Both the position numbers and the translations under genes were made by a program. From the NCBI GenBank assembly GCA_049974865.1, contig JBNGCX010000077.1, forward strand, positions 1 through 14,085: DNA of 14,085 bases, read 5' to 3'. A model generated the notes under the pieces. That model searched no databases. It saw only the letters and a list, made by a program, of their open reading frames with translations, and had not been told where the DNA came from. Every line of letters begins with the position of its first letter. The stretch's first letter is position 1. The DNA comes from JAGSOU01 sp049974865 (GTDB lineage Bacteria > Pseudomonadota > Alphaproteobacteria > Rhodobacterales > Rhodobacteraceae). Shown here piece after piece: positions 1 to 6,652 of this stretch.

Positions 1-90
1 GAACAGGTGCTCGCGCGCCTTGGGCGGCAGGGCGTCGTGGAGATAGGCGAGCAGCTCTTCGTCGCTCAGGGGCGGTTGCGGCTGGGTCAT
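1..90 (-). CDS. Putative anti-sigma factor, N-terminal fragment (cut by window edge)
   Basis: Thirty codons are visible, starting from an ATG at 90-88 and running off the left edge. The peptide contains LSDEELLAYLHDALPP, the short acidic helix typical of the N-terminus of ECF anti-sigma factors (the DEELLAYLDGEL-like pattern). The ATG overlaps the stop codon of the upstream sigma factor gene as ATGA, so the two are translationally coupled. A sigma factor followed immediately by such a gene is the standard ECF sigma/anti-sigma pair. The part that would show a zinc-binding HxxxCxxC motif or a membrane segment lies outside the window, so the subtype cannot be told. The family call is inferred from the short N-terminus plus context. 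Confidence 0.7.
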   Translation of the reverse strand, partial: MTQPQPPLSDEELLAYLHDALPPKAREHLF

Positions 91-617
91 CTGTCGGGTC
101 TCTCGGCGGGATGGCGGACAGGGGCGGGGCGGTTCGGGCGCTCGCGCCCGGTCATGCCGCGCAGCGCTTCGCGGGCGCGGGCAAGGCGGGACATAAGCGT
201 GCCCATCGGAATATCCAGCGCGGCGGCCGCCTCGGCGAAACTGGCGCCCTCCAGCACCACCAGCAGCAGCGCGCGGCGCTGGTCGTCCGGCAGGCGGGCG
301 ATGGCGGCCTCGGTCTCGCGCAGCGCCATGTGGTCGTCCTGCCCCGGCGGGCGCGAAGGCTCCACCGACAGGTCCTCGACCGCCACCAGGTGGCCGGGCC
401 GCGGCGCGCGGCGCATCAGGTCGCGGTGGCGGTTGATCAGGATCGAGAACAGCCAGGCCCGGAGCGAGCCGTCGGGCCGCCGCGCGCGGTGGTGCGCCAC
501 GGCGCGCTCCAGGCAATCCTGGACAAGATCGTCGCCCGCCTCCGGATCGCGCATCAGCGCGTGGGCGTAGCGGCGCAGCGCGGGGATCTGGGCCTCGATC
601 TCGTCCAGGATGGTCAT
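87..617 (-). CDS. ECF-type RNA polymerase sigma factor (sigma-70 family, group IV)
   Basis: The 176-residue protein would direct RNA polymerase to a small stress regulon. Region 2 spans about residues 12-70 and includes DDLVQDCLERAV (core-binding helix) and RAWLFSILINRHRDLMRR (-10 recognition). A short linker follows, then region 4 at about 106-153, with RLPDDQRRALLLVVLEG and the helix-turn-helix FAEAAAALDIPMGTLMSRLARARE that reads the -35. There is no region 1 or 3, as expected for ECF factors. A basic, proline-rich tail of about 20 residues follows region 4. The start ATG (617-615) lies 21 nt after the secreted-protein gene, with only a weak ribosome site, and its stop overlaps the anti-sigma start. 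Release from the anti-sigma factor is the usual control. The stimulus cannot be read from the sequence. Confidence 0.93.
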   Translation of the reverse strand: MTILDEIEAQIPALRRYAHALMRDPEAGDDLVQDCLERAVAHHRARRPDGSLRAWLFSILINRHRDLMRRAPRPGHLVAVEDLSVEPSRPPGQDDHMALRETEAAIARLPDDQRRALLLVVLEGASFAEAAAALDIPMGTLMSRLARAREALRGMTGRERPNRPAPVRHPAERPDR

Positions 618-638
618 GGCGTCAGCTTTGCACGCGGA

Positions 639-1019
639 TCACGGGCGGGCCAGGTGCCAGACGCCCTTGACGCCGTCCCCGGTGATGTCGCCGGGCTTGG
701 CGTCCTTGACCCAAGTGTAGAGCGGCTGGCCCTTGTAGGTCCATTGCTTCGTGCCGTCGGTGCGCTCGATCACGCCGTAATCGCCTTGCGCCGCCGCCAT
801 GTCGTCGGCCAGCAGCGGCGGCCAGTTGACCGCGCAGGCGTCGTAGCAATTGGAGGCCGAGGCCGTGTCCTTGTCGAAGGTGTAAAGCGACATGCCGGCG
901 GCGTCGGTCAGGATCGCGCCCTTGGCGCTGTCGCCGGTCTGGATGGCATCGGCGGCGAAGGCGGCGCTGCCCAGCGCCGCGGCGGCCAGGGCAACGGTGA
1001 GTGTGGACTTGAGGTTCAT
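639..1019 (-). CDS. Secreted COG4315-type protein (PF03640, 'secreted repeat of unknown function')
   Basis: This 126-residue protein has a clear Sec signal peptide: MNLK, then a hydrophobic Ala/Leu stretch, with likely cleavage after AFA at residue 22. The lipobox cysteine seen in many relatives is absent, so it is probably a soluble periplasmic protein. The mature part has two copies of the family repeat. The first has LYTFDKD followed by SNCYDACAVNWPPLL (Cys58 and Cys62). The second has YKGQPLYTWVKDAKPGD and ends in VWHLARP. No biochemical function is established for the family; the two close cysteines in a WPP context suggest a redox or metal role. The start has a good AGGGAG ribosome site about 7 nt upstream. 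It lies between a YeeE-type transporter and an ECF sigma gene on the same strand, so it may be a target of that sigma factor. Confidence 0.85.
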   Translation of the reverse strand: MNLKSTLTVALAAAALGSAAFAADAIQTGDSAKGAILTDAAGMSLYTFDKDTASASNCYDACAVNWPPLLADDMAAAQGDYGVIERTDGTKQWTYKGQPLYTWVKDAKPGDITGDGVKGVWHLARP

Positions 1020-1040
1020 GGGGGGCTCCCTGAGACTGAA

Positions 1041-1069
1041 ATGGTGCCGGCCTTGCCGACCGACACCAT
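1041..1069 (-). other. Inverted repeat in the leader of the secreted-protein gene
   Basis: ATGGTG (1041-1046) pairs with CACCAT (1064-1069), and inside it CGGC (1048-1051) pairs with GCCG (1055-1058). It sits 22 nt upstream of the COG4315-type start codon on the minus strand and downstream of the candidate ECF promoter, so it would form in the mRNA leader. No U-tract follows, so it is not an intrinsic terminator. Its role is unknown. Confidence 0.3.
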
Positions 1070-1073
1070 GACA

Positions 1074-1099
1074 GACGCAGGAGAGCGGGGAATAATCCC
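1074..1099 (-). promoter_or_regulatory. Candidate ECF-type promoter upstream of secreted-protein/sigma/anti-sigma genes
   Basis: On the minus strand GGGAT (1099-1095) is followed after 17 nt by CGTC (1077-1074). The spacing and the GGRA(A/T)...CGTC pattern resemble ECF sigma promoters. Transcription would begin near 1066-1068, giving a leader of roughly 48 nt before the COG4315-type ATG. Autoregulation by the ECF factor encoded two genes down would be typical. The match was made by eye and short motifs like this occur by chance. Confidence 0.28.
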
Positions 1100-1117
1100 A
1101 CGCGCTCCGAAGATTCC

Positions 1118-2179
1118 TCACGCGGTCGCGCGCAGGCCCGGCTGGTCGACCACGAAATCGGTGATGATCGCGCCAATCCACATGCAGAACAACGCCACCC
1201 AGGCGGTGCCGGCGAAGATCGAGCCGCCGGTGACGCCGTTGCCGATGGCACAGCCGCCCGCCAGCATCGCGCCGAAGCCCATCAGCGCCGCGCCGATCAT
1301 GGCCTTGCGCATGTGGATCTCGCCCTCGAAGCCCTGGAATTTCAGCTCGCCCGCAAGGGCCGCGGCGAGGAAGGCGCCGATCACCACGCCCGGCACCAGC
1401 CCGACATCGAATTCCAGGATCGCGTTGCGGTCGAGGAAGAACATCAGCGTATGCGCCGAGGGGCCGGAGAAGGTGGCGCTTTCGACCTGCATCGGCTCGA
1501 AGCTGACCTGGGCCAGGTTGTAGGTCAGCACCCAGCCCACCGCGACCGCGAAGCCCACTCCGGCGCCAAAGATCCAGGTGCGCATCCCGATCCGGTTCCT
1601 GTGCGACAGCCACAGCGCCACCGCTGCCGCCAGCAGGCCGATCACCAGCCCGCTGCTTTCGGGCAGGCGCAGCGCCGAGACCAGGTGCACGTTCTTGCCG
1701 CCCGGCGTGACCCACAGCCCGGCCAGCCAGTCGCGCAGCGGCGACAGGATGCCCTTAAGGCTCATTTGCGCGACCACCGCGAAGATCAGCCCCGACACGA
1801 CCGAGCGCAGGTTGCCCGTGGAGGCCAGCACCAAAAGCCGCCCCGAGCATCCGCGCGCCAGAACCATGCCCGCGCCGAACATCAGCCCGCCGATGATCGC
1901 GCCCGACCACGAGCCCGCCACAGCCATCATCCGGGCATCCTGCGAGCGCATCAGGCCGAACATCTCGGCCCCCTGGACCCAGACCAGCGCCGTCGACCAG
2001 GTCAGCAGCCACACCGCGACCGACCGGCCCAGGCTGCCCCGGGCGAATTCCACGGTGGCCGCGCGCAGGCAGAAGGCCGAGCGCTGCGCCGCCACCCCGA
2101 AGATGACGCCGGTGATCAGGCCGAACACCGCTGCTGTGGGCTGTTCGCCGATGCGTTCCACGATTCCCAGAATGTCCAT
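1118..2179 (-). CDS. YeeE/YedE-family (DUF395) membrane transporter, probable thiosulfate/sulfur-compound uptake
   Basis: The 353-residue inner-membrane protein is made of many hydrophobic helices separated by short loops. It carries the three conserved cysteine sites of YeeE/YedE proteins: SAFCLR (Cys37), LARGCSGR (Cys111) and LAGGCAIGNGVTGGS (Cys310). In the structurally studied bacterial YeeE thiosulfate transporter, cysteines at equivalent spacing line the conduction path and relay the substrate. The length matches the family. The start ATG (2179-2177) was chosen because GAGAGAGG sits about 5 nt upstream and the protein then begins just before the first conserved segment; an upstream in-frame ATG (2227-2225) would add 16 polar residues. 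The gene reads toward the COG4315-type, sigma and anti-sigma genes, with a 98-nt gap to the next. Thiosulfate specificity is inferred; other members handle other sulfur or selenium species. Confidence 0.88.
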   Translation of the reverse strand: MDILGIVERIGEQPTAAVFGLITGVIFGVAAQRSAFCLRAATVEFARGSLGRSVAVWLLTWSTALVWVQGAEMFGLMRSQDARMMAVAGSWSGAIIGGLMFGAGMVLARGCSGRLLVLASTGNLRSVVSGLIFAVVAQMSLKGILSPLRDWLAGLWVTPGGKNVHLVSALRLPESSGLVIGLLAAAVALWLSHRNRIGMRTWIFGAGVGFAVAVGWVLTYNLAQVSFEPMQVESATFSGPSAHTLMFFLDRNAILEFDVGLVPGVVIGAFLAAALAGELKFQGFEGEIHMRKAMIGAALMGFGAMLAGGCAIGNGVTGGSIFAGTAWVALFCMWIGAIITDFVVDQPGLRATA

Positions 2180-2243
2180 TCGCGCCTCTCTCAGACTCTC
2201 GTCAGGTTGCCGTTCTGTCTGCATCAACTGCGCTCAATTTGCC

Positions 2244-2257
2244 TTGATTCAGATCAG
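2244..2257. promoter_or_regulatory. FNR/CRP-family-like palindrome in the divergent gap
   Basis: TTGATTCAGATCAG matches the FNR consensus TTGAT-N4-ATCAA at nine of ten positions. Its centre is about 71 nt from the YeeE-type start codon and about 110 nt from the cupin start codon, so it could serve either divergent promoter. A second, overlapping inverted repeat, TCAA-N6-TTGA, lies at 2234-2247. Alphaproteobacterial FnrL, Dnr and NnrR proteins all use similar half-sites, so the regulator cannot be named. The rest of the 180-nt gap (2180-2359) shows no clear -35/-10 pair. Confidence 0.45.
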
Positions 2258-2359
2258 GCGGCGCAAAAGCGACCCTGCCGCTGTCGCGAATGCGCGCGAT
2301 CCGCCCGGCGCGGGGGCGTATCCGGGGCGGAAACGCGTGTTTTTGCAGGGGTTCACGCC

Positions 2360-2776
2360 ATGGAAATGCACAACCTCTCCCGGCGTCGGGAACAGGCTTT
2401 CGCGGTCGATATGTCGCAGCTCGAACAGGAGGGCGGCACCGACCCGGCCTTCGGCACCGTCAGGTGGCGCACGCTGATCTGCGGCGACCGCACGCCGTCC
2501 AGCAGGATGGTGCTGGGCGTGGCCGAGTTCGGCCCGTTGGGCACGCTGCTGGCCCATCGCCATACCCATGCGGAGTTCTATTTCGGCCTGAGCGGCGAGG
2601 GCACGGTGACCGTCGAGGGGCAACCTCACCGCATCGCCCCCGGCGTGGCGGTCTACCTGCCGCCGGATTCCGAGCATTCCGTGCTGGCCGGGGCCGCGGG
2701 GCTGAGCTTTGCCTACGGCTTCCCCTCCGACCGTTTCGCCGAGGTGCAATACCGGTTCTCGCCCGCCGCCGGGTGA
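2360..2776 (+). CDS. Small cupin-fold protein, possible DMSP-lyase-like (DddW/DddK-type) metalloenzyme
   Basis: This 138-residue single-domain cupin has motif 1 at LLAHRHTHAEFYFGLSGEG, giving metal ligands His66, His68 and Glu72 with Tyr74 two residues after the glutamate. Motif 2 is GVAVYLPPDSEHSV, giving His106. The C-terminal strand is FPSDRFAEVQYRF with Tyr131. From memory, cupin DMSP lyases such as DddK use the same H-x-H-x3-E-x-Y...H...Y arrangement, with a tyrosine as catalytic base, so a DMSP-lyase-like activity is possible. Generic sugar-binding or sensor cupins share most of the motif. The start ATG at 2360 has an AGGGG ribosome site about 9 nt upstream; ATG 2366 is an alternative. 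An MFS permease follows 50 nt later on the same strand. The fold is secure; the substrate is inference. Confidence 0.85.
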   Translation: MEMHNLSRRREQAFAVDMSQLEQEGGTDPAFGTVRWRTLICGDRTPSSRMVLGVAEFGPLGTLLAHRHTHAEFYFGLSGEGTVTVEGQPHRIAPGVAVYLPPDSEHSVLAGAAGLSFAYGFPSDRFAEVQYRFSPAAG

Positions 2777-2826
2777 GGCGCGTTTTTGCCCTCGTCAACC
2801 GGGACGGGCGGGGCTATGGCTTTGCC

Positions 2827-4068
2827 ATGCAGAACCCTACGCGCACCCTCCCCCTGGCCGAGGCCCAGGCGCAGCCCTTCTGGCGCCGCCCCGTCAGCCT
2901 CCTGTTCCTGATGGCGGCCGCCATGCCCGTGGCCTTTGCCACATGGTCGGCGCTGCTGAACAATTTCGTGATCGAGGCGGCGGGATTCACCGGGGTCGAG
3001 ATCGGCTGGCTGCACACGGTGCGCGAGATCCCCGGCTTCCTGGCGGTGGGGGTGATCGCGCTTATCCTGTTCATCCGCGAGCAGGTGCTGGGCGCGGTGG
3101 CCTTGCTGATGCTGGGGGCGGCGACGGCGGTGACCGCGTGGTTCCCGACGCTGGGCGGGTTGCTGACCGTGACCATGATCAGCTCCATCGGGTTCCATTA
3201 CTACGAGACCGTGAACCAGTCGCTGCAGCTGCAATGGCTGGAGAAGGAACGCGCGCCGCAGGTGCTGGGCTGGCTGGTGGCCACCGGCTCGGCCGCTTCG
3301 CTGGTGGCCTACGGGCTGCTGGTCGTCGGCTGGAAGACCTTCGAGCTTTCGTACAATTTCGTCTACCTGGTCTCGGGCGGGATCACCGCCGCGGTGGCGC
3401 TGTTCTGCCTGCTGGCCTATCCGCAGTTCGAGGCGCCCAACCCGCAGGTGAAGAAATTCATCCTGCGCCGACGCTACTGGCTCTACTACGCGCTTCAGTT
3501 CATGTCGGGGGCGCGGCGGCAGATCTTCGTCGTTTTCGCCGCCTTCATGATGGTCGAGCGCTTCGGCTTCGAGGTTCACGAGGTCACCGCGCTGCTGCTG
3601 ATCAATTTCGTGGCGAATATGGCCTTCGCGCCGCTGATGGGGCGGGCGGTGGCGAAATGGGGCGAGCGCCGGGCGCTGGCCTTCGAATACGTGGGGCTGA
3701 TCGTCGTGTTCCTGTCCTATGGCGGGATCTACTATTTCGGCTGGGGCGTGGTGTTGGCCGCAACGCTTTACGTGATCGACCACCTGTTCTTCGCGCTGGC
3801 CTTCGCGCTGAAGACCTATTTCCAGAAGATCGCCGATCCCGGCGACATCGCCCCCACCGCAGCCGTCGCCTTCACCATCAACCATATCGCGGCGGTGTTC
3901 CTGCCGGCGCTGTTGGGCTATCTTTGGGTCACCAGCCCGGGCGGGGTTTTCGCGCTGGCGGCGGGGATGGCGGCGCTGTCGCTGTGCCTGGCGCTGATGA
4001 TCCCGCGCCATCCCGAACCGGGAAACGAAACCGTATGGGCCAAATTTCGCGCGGTTCAGCCCGGCTAG
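2827..4068 (+). CDS. Major facilitator superfamily (MFS) permease, substrate unknown
   Basis: The 413-residue protein has about 12 hydrophobic helices in two halves, separated by a basic central loop (VKKFILRRRYW, about residues 213-223). The second half holds a motif-A-like cytoplasmic loop, GRAVAKWGERRAL, the helix 8-9 signature of MFS carriers. It is therefore an inner-membrane secondary transporter, but no substrate signature was recognised. The aromatic-rich segments SIGFHYYETVNQS and LYYALQFMSGARRQIFVVF stand out as likely family-specific. The start at ATG 2827 places the first helix about 20 residues in; an in-frame GTG at 2773 overlapping the cupin stop is possible but would add an unhelpful polar leader. 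It lies 50 nt after the cupin gene and may be cotranscribed with it, so a shared substrate is plausible but unproven. Confidence 0.85.
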   Translation: MQNPTRTLPLAEAQAQPFWRRPVSLLFLMAAAMPVAFATWSALLNNFVIEAAGFTGVEIGWLHTVREIPGFLAVGVIALILFIREQVLGAVALLMLGAATAVTAWFPTLGGLLTVTMISSIGFHYYETVNQSLQLQWLEKERAPQVLGWLVATGSAASLVAYGLLVVGWKTFELSYNFVYLVSGGITAAVALFCLLAYPQFEAPNPQVKKFILRRRYWLYYALQFMSGARRQIFVVFAAFMMVERFGFEVHEVTALLLINFVANMAFAPLMGRAVAKWGERRALAFEYVGLIVVFLSYGGIYYFGWGVVLAATLYVIDHLFFALAFALKTYFQKIADPGDIAPTAAVAFTINHIAAVFLPALLGYLWVTSPGGVFALAAGMAALSLCLALMIPRHPEPGNETVWAKFRAVQPG

Positions 4069-4119
4069 CCATTTCGCATTGCGCCGCTATGTGGCAGGTA
4101 AGACAATAACCAGGGGACG

Positions 4120-4140
4120 CCGGCCCGCGCGTGGGGCCGG
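4120..4140. other. GC-rich hairpin between MFS permease and small membrane protein
   Basis: CCGGCCC (4120-4126) and GGGCCGG (4134-4140) form a 7-bp stem with a 7-nt loop. It lies 51 nt after the MFS stop and 19 nt before the next start. No T-run follows on either strand (AACAAGGGG on the plus side), so a classical intrinsic terminator is not supported. It may be a leader structure or an attenuating hairpin. Confidence 0.3.
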
Positions 4141-4159
4141 AACAAGGGGACAGAGGTCA

Positions 4160-4444
4160 ATGACGGTTCGAAGCTGGATCGCCTACCTTTTCGCGGGCAC
4201 GGCCCTGTGGACGGTGGCCATCGGCTTCCTGTCCGGGCAGCTGCCGCTCGACCCGTTGCCGGACCTGGGCTTCATCGTCGGCTACACGATCCCCTTCTGC
4301 GGCGTGGCGCTCCTGCCCTCGGCGCTGATCGCGCTGGTGGTGCTGGCCCTGACCCGCAAGAGCACCCTGGCCATGCGGGTCTGGACCTTCCTGGCCTCGA
4401 TCCTGGCCATCTTTTTCGCCCTCGGCTCGTTCATCGTGGCCTGA
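4160..4444 (+). CDS. Small hypothetical integral membrane protein
   Basis: This 94-residue protein has three likely transmembrane segments, at about residues 7-25, 37-64 and 73-93. A short polar loop, GQLPLDPLPDLG, separates the first two, and a basic turn, TRKSTLAMR, separates the last two. Almost nothing lies outside the membrane. I do not recognise a named family. The start ATG at 4160 has AGAGG about 5 nt upstream, and the first helix begins directly after it; an upstream in-frame ATG at 4079 would add 27 mostly basic residues with no ribosome site. msrA follows 31 nt downstream on the same strand, so the two may share a transcript. No function can be assigned. Confidence 0.75.
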   Translation: MTVRSWIAYLFAGTALWTVAIGFLSGQLPLDPLPDLGFIVGYTIPFCGVALLPSALIALVVLALTRKSTLAMRVWTFLASILAIFFALGSFIVA

Positions 4445-4475
4445 GGCGCACCCGTCCGAACGGTTGGAGGTTTCG

Positions 4476-5126
4476 ATGTTCCCGTTCCCGCAGAAGAAGA
4501 CCCGGACGCCCACCGCCGAAGAGGCCCTGCCGGGCCGCCCGGCGCCCATCCCCACCGCCGAGCGGCATTACGTCTTCGGCCGCCCGCTGAAGGCGGAGCT
4601 GCCCGAGGGCATGCAGGAGGCGATGTTCGGCATGGGCTGTTTCTGGGGCGTCGAGCGGCTGTTCTGGCAGACCCCCGGCGTCTGGCTGAGCATGGCGGGC
4701 TATGCCGGCGGCCACACCCCCAACCCCACCTATGAAGAGGTCTGCACCGGCGAGACCGGCCATGCCGAGGTGGTGCGGGTGATCTTCGATCCCGCGGCGA
4801 TCTCCTACGAGGCGCTGCTGAAGCTGTTCTGGGAGGGGCACGACCCCACGCAGGGCATGCGCCAGGGCAACGACCGGGGCACGCAGTACCGCTCGGCCAT
4901 CTACACCTATTCCGAGGCGCAGGCCGCGGCGGCGGAGGCGAGCCGCGCGGCCTTCCAGGAACGGCTGAGCGCGTCCGGTCTGGGCGCCATCACCACCGAG
5001 ATCGCGCCGGCCCCCGACTTCTACTTCGCCGAGGATTACCACCAGCAGTATCTCGCCAAGAACCCCGGCGGCTATTGCGGGCTGGCCGGCACCGGAGTGA
5101 GCTGCCCCATCGGCACCGGGGCGTGA
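4476..5126 (+). CDS. msrA: Peptide-methionine (S)-S-oxide reductase
   Basis: MsrA reduces the S-epimer of methionine sulfoxide, free or in proteins, using thioredoxin, and so repairs oxidative damage in the cytoplasm. The 216-residue sequence has the catalytic motif GMGCFWGVE with Cys55 as nucleophile. It also has the family blocks GYAGGHTPNPTYEEVCTGETGH, LFWEGHDPTQGMRQGNDRGTQYRSAIY and FYFAEDYHQQYL. The tail GGYCGLAGTGVSCP provides Cys201 and Cys210 as resolving cysteines. An N-terminal extension of about 40 residues precedes the core and no export signal is present. The start ATG 4476 follows a textbook TGGAGG ribosome site with 5-nt spacing. The stop overlaps the start of the following P-loop gene as GTGA. 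Confidence 0.97.
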   Translation: MFPFPQKKTRTPTAEEALPGRPAPIPTAERHYVFGRPLKAELPEGMQEAMFGMGCFWGVERLFWQTPGVWLSMAGYAGGHTPNPTYEEVCTGETGHAEVVRVIFDPAAISYEALLKLFWEGHDPTQGMRQGNDRGTQYRSAIYTYSEAQAAAAEASRAAFQERLSASGLGAITTEIAPAPDFYFAEDYHQQYLAKNPGGYCGLAGTGVSCPIGTGA

Positions 5127-5683
5127 GCGGGCACCGGCTGCATATCCTCGGCGCCAGCGGCACGGGCTGCTCGACGCTGGCGCGGGCGCTGGCGGACCAC
5201 CTGGGCAGCCAGGCCTTCGACGTCGACGATTTCTACTGGCGCCCCTCCGACCCGCCCTTCGCCGACAAGCGCCCGATCCGCGAGCGGCTGGCGCTGATGG
5301 AAGAGATGTTCCTGCCGCGTTCGGACTGGATCCTATCGGGGTCCTGCATCGGCTGGGGCGACGCGATCGTGCCGCGGCTGACCCATGTGATCTTCCTGAC
5401 CATGCCCGCGGGGATGCGGCTGGCCCGCCTGCGCCGGCGCGAGCGCCGCCGCTTCGGCAAGGCGATCGAGCCGGGCGGCCACCGGGCCGAGGCATTCCGC
5501 AGCTTCCTCGACTGGGCGATGAGCTATGACGACCCGGTCTTCACCGGCCGTTCCCGCCACCTGCACGAGGCGTGGCTGGCCGGGCTGGACTGCCCGGTGA
5601 TCCGGCTGGATGCCGCCGAGCCGCCGGACCGGCTGACCGCGCAGGCGCTGGCCGCGCTTGACCCCGCGCCCGCGGGGGCCTAG
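5123..5683 (+). CDS. P-loop nucleotide-kinase-like protein (adenylate kinase-like AAA family) with atypical Walker A
   Basis: The 186-residue cytoplasmic protein opens with a beta strand and a phosphate-binding loop: LHILGASGTGCSTLARAL (residues 6-23). DVDDFYW (33-39) follows, as in small nucleoside or shikimate-kinase-like folds, then ILSGSCIGWGD and the strand HVIFLTMPAG. An arginine-rich lid-like segment, RLARLRRRERRRFG (about 99-112), comes next. The Walker A position normally occupied by lysine is Cys16. I recall related proteins annotated as adenylate kinases or topology modulators also varying there, so this need not mean inactivity. The start is the GTG at 5123 overlapping the msrA stop (GTGA), which places the P-loop at the usual distance from the N-terminus; an in-frame ATG at 5075 lies inside msrA. 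The substrate is unknown. Confidence 0.8.
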   Translation: MSGHRLHILGASGTGCSTLARALADHLGSQAFDVDDFYWRPSDPPFADKRPIRERLALMEEMFLPRSDWILSGSCIGWGDAIVPRLTHVIFLTMPAGMRLARLRRRERRRFGKAIEPGGHRAEAFRSFLDWAMSYDDPVFTGRSRHLHEAWLAGLDCPVIRLDAAEPPDRLTAQALAALDPAPAGA

Positions 5684-5714
5684 GCGCATTGGCGAAACCC
5701 TGACGGAGACAGCC

Positions 5715-6587
5715 ATGCCCACCTTCACCGCCCTGACCACCCTCACCGGCAAAGCCGCCGCCGAAGCCCTGGGCGAGGCGATGGAACGGCTGACGCCCGA
5801 GCCGACCGGCGTGGGTGTTTTCGAGATCGAGGACGGCTCGGGCCTGTGGGAGGTCGGCGGCTATTTCACCGAGGCGCCGGACGAGGCGGGGCTGGCGCTG
5901 CTGGCATTGATGCACGGGGCGAAGGATTTCGTGGTCTCGGAACTGCCCGAGGTGGACTGGGTGGCGAAGGTCAAGCGCGAGCTGGCCCCGGTCGAGGCCG
6001 GGCGGTTCTTCGTCTTTGGCAGCCACGACGCCGACAAGGTGCCCGAGGGCAAGGTGGCGCTGCTGATCGAGGCGGCGATGGCCTTCGGCACCGGGCATCA
6101 CGGCACCACGCTGGGCTGCCTGCGCGCGCTCGACCGGCTGGCCGAAGAGGGCGTGGCCTGCGAGAACGTCGCCGATATCGGCTGCGGTACGGCTGTCCTC
6201 GCCATGGCCGCCGCGGCGATCTGGCCGAACCCGGTGCTGGCCAGCGACATCGACGCCGTGGCGGTCGAGGTGGCCGAGGCCAATGTCGCCGCCAACGGCC
6301 TGCAGGGGCGGGTCCGCTGCCTCGAGGCGGCGGGGTTCGACCATCCCGACCTGGAGGCGGCGGCGCCCTTCGACCTGGTTTTCGCCAATATTCTGAAAGG
6401 GCCGCTGGTGGCGCTTGCGCCCGACATGGCCGCGCATGTGGCGCAGGGCGGCCACGCGATCCTGTCCGGCATCCTGAACCCGCAGGCCGACGAGGTGGTG
6501 GCCGCTTACGCGGAAAACGGCTTCACTGTTCGCAGCCGCGAGGAAATCGGGGACTGGACGACTCTTTGTCTCCGGAAATCAGCCTGA
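5715..6587 (+). CDS. prmA: Ribosomal protein L11 methyltransferase
   Basis: PrmA uses S-adenosylmethionine to methylate lysines and the N-terminus of ribosomal protein L11. The 290-residue protein has the family layout: an N-terminal substrate-recognition domain (about 1-90), then a Rossmann-fold methyltransferase. Diagnostic segments are AFGTGHHGTTLGCL (residues 123-136), motif I NVADIGCGTAVLAMAA (151-166), the acidic end of strand 2 ASDIDAVAVEVAEAN (176-190), and FANILKGPLVALAP (223-236), the NxLxxPL-type catalytic motif. The start ATG 5715 has GGAGA about 6 nt upstream and is 31 nt after the preceding stop. The first visible in-frame ATG at 5658 lies inside the preceding gene. The length is normal for the family. 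Confidence 0.95.
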   Translation: MPTFTALTTLTGKAAAEALGEAMERLTPEPTGVGVFEIEDGSGLWEVGGYFTEAPDEAGLALLALMHGAKDFVVSELPEVDWVAKVKRELAPVEAGRFFVFGSHDADKVPEGKVALLIEAAMAFGTGHHGTTLGCLRALDRLAEEGVACENVADIGCGTAVLAMAAAAIWPNPVLASDIDAVAVEVAEANVAANGLQGRVRCLEAAGFDHPDLEAAAPFDLVFANILKGPLVALAPDMAAHVAQGGHAILSGILNPQADEVVAAYAENGFTVRSREEIGDWTTLCLRKSA

Positions 6588-6652
6588 CGCGCCTCAATTC
6601 TGCCGGGTTTTTACCTTATTCCTGCCTTCATGGGGGCGTCGGGAGAAAACCC

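Noticed and set aside
2773..2826. GTG at 2773 overlapping the cupin stop as the MFS start
   Set aside because: It would add 18 polar and basic residues before the MFS N-terminus; ATG 2827 gives a more normal distance to the first helix. It cannot be fully excluded.
4120..4140. Hairpin read as an intrinsic terminator for the MFS gene
   Set aside because: There is a good stem but no T-run on either strand, so it is listed only as a hairpin.
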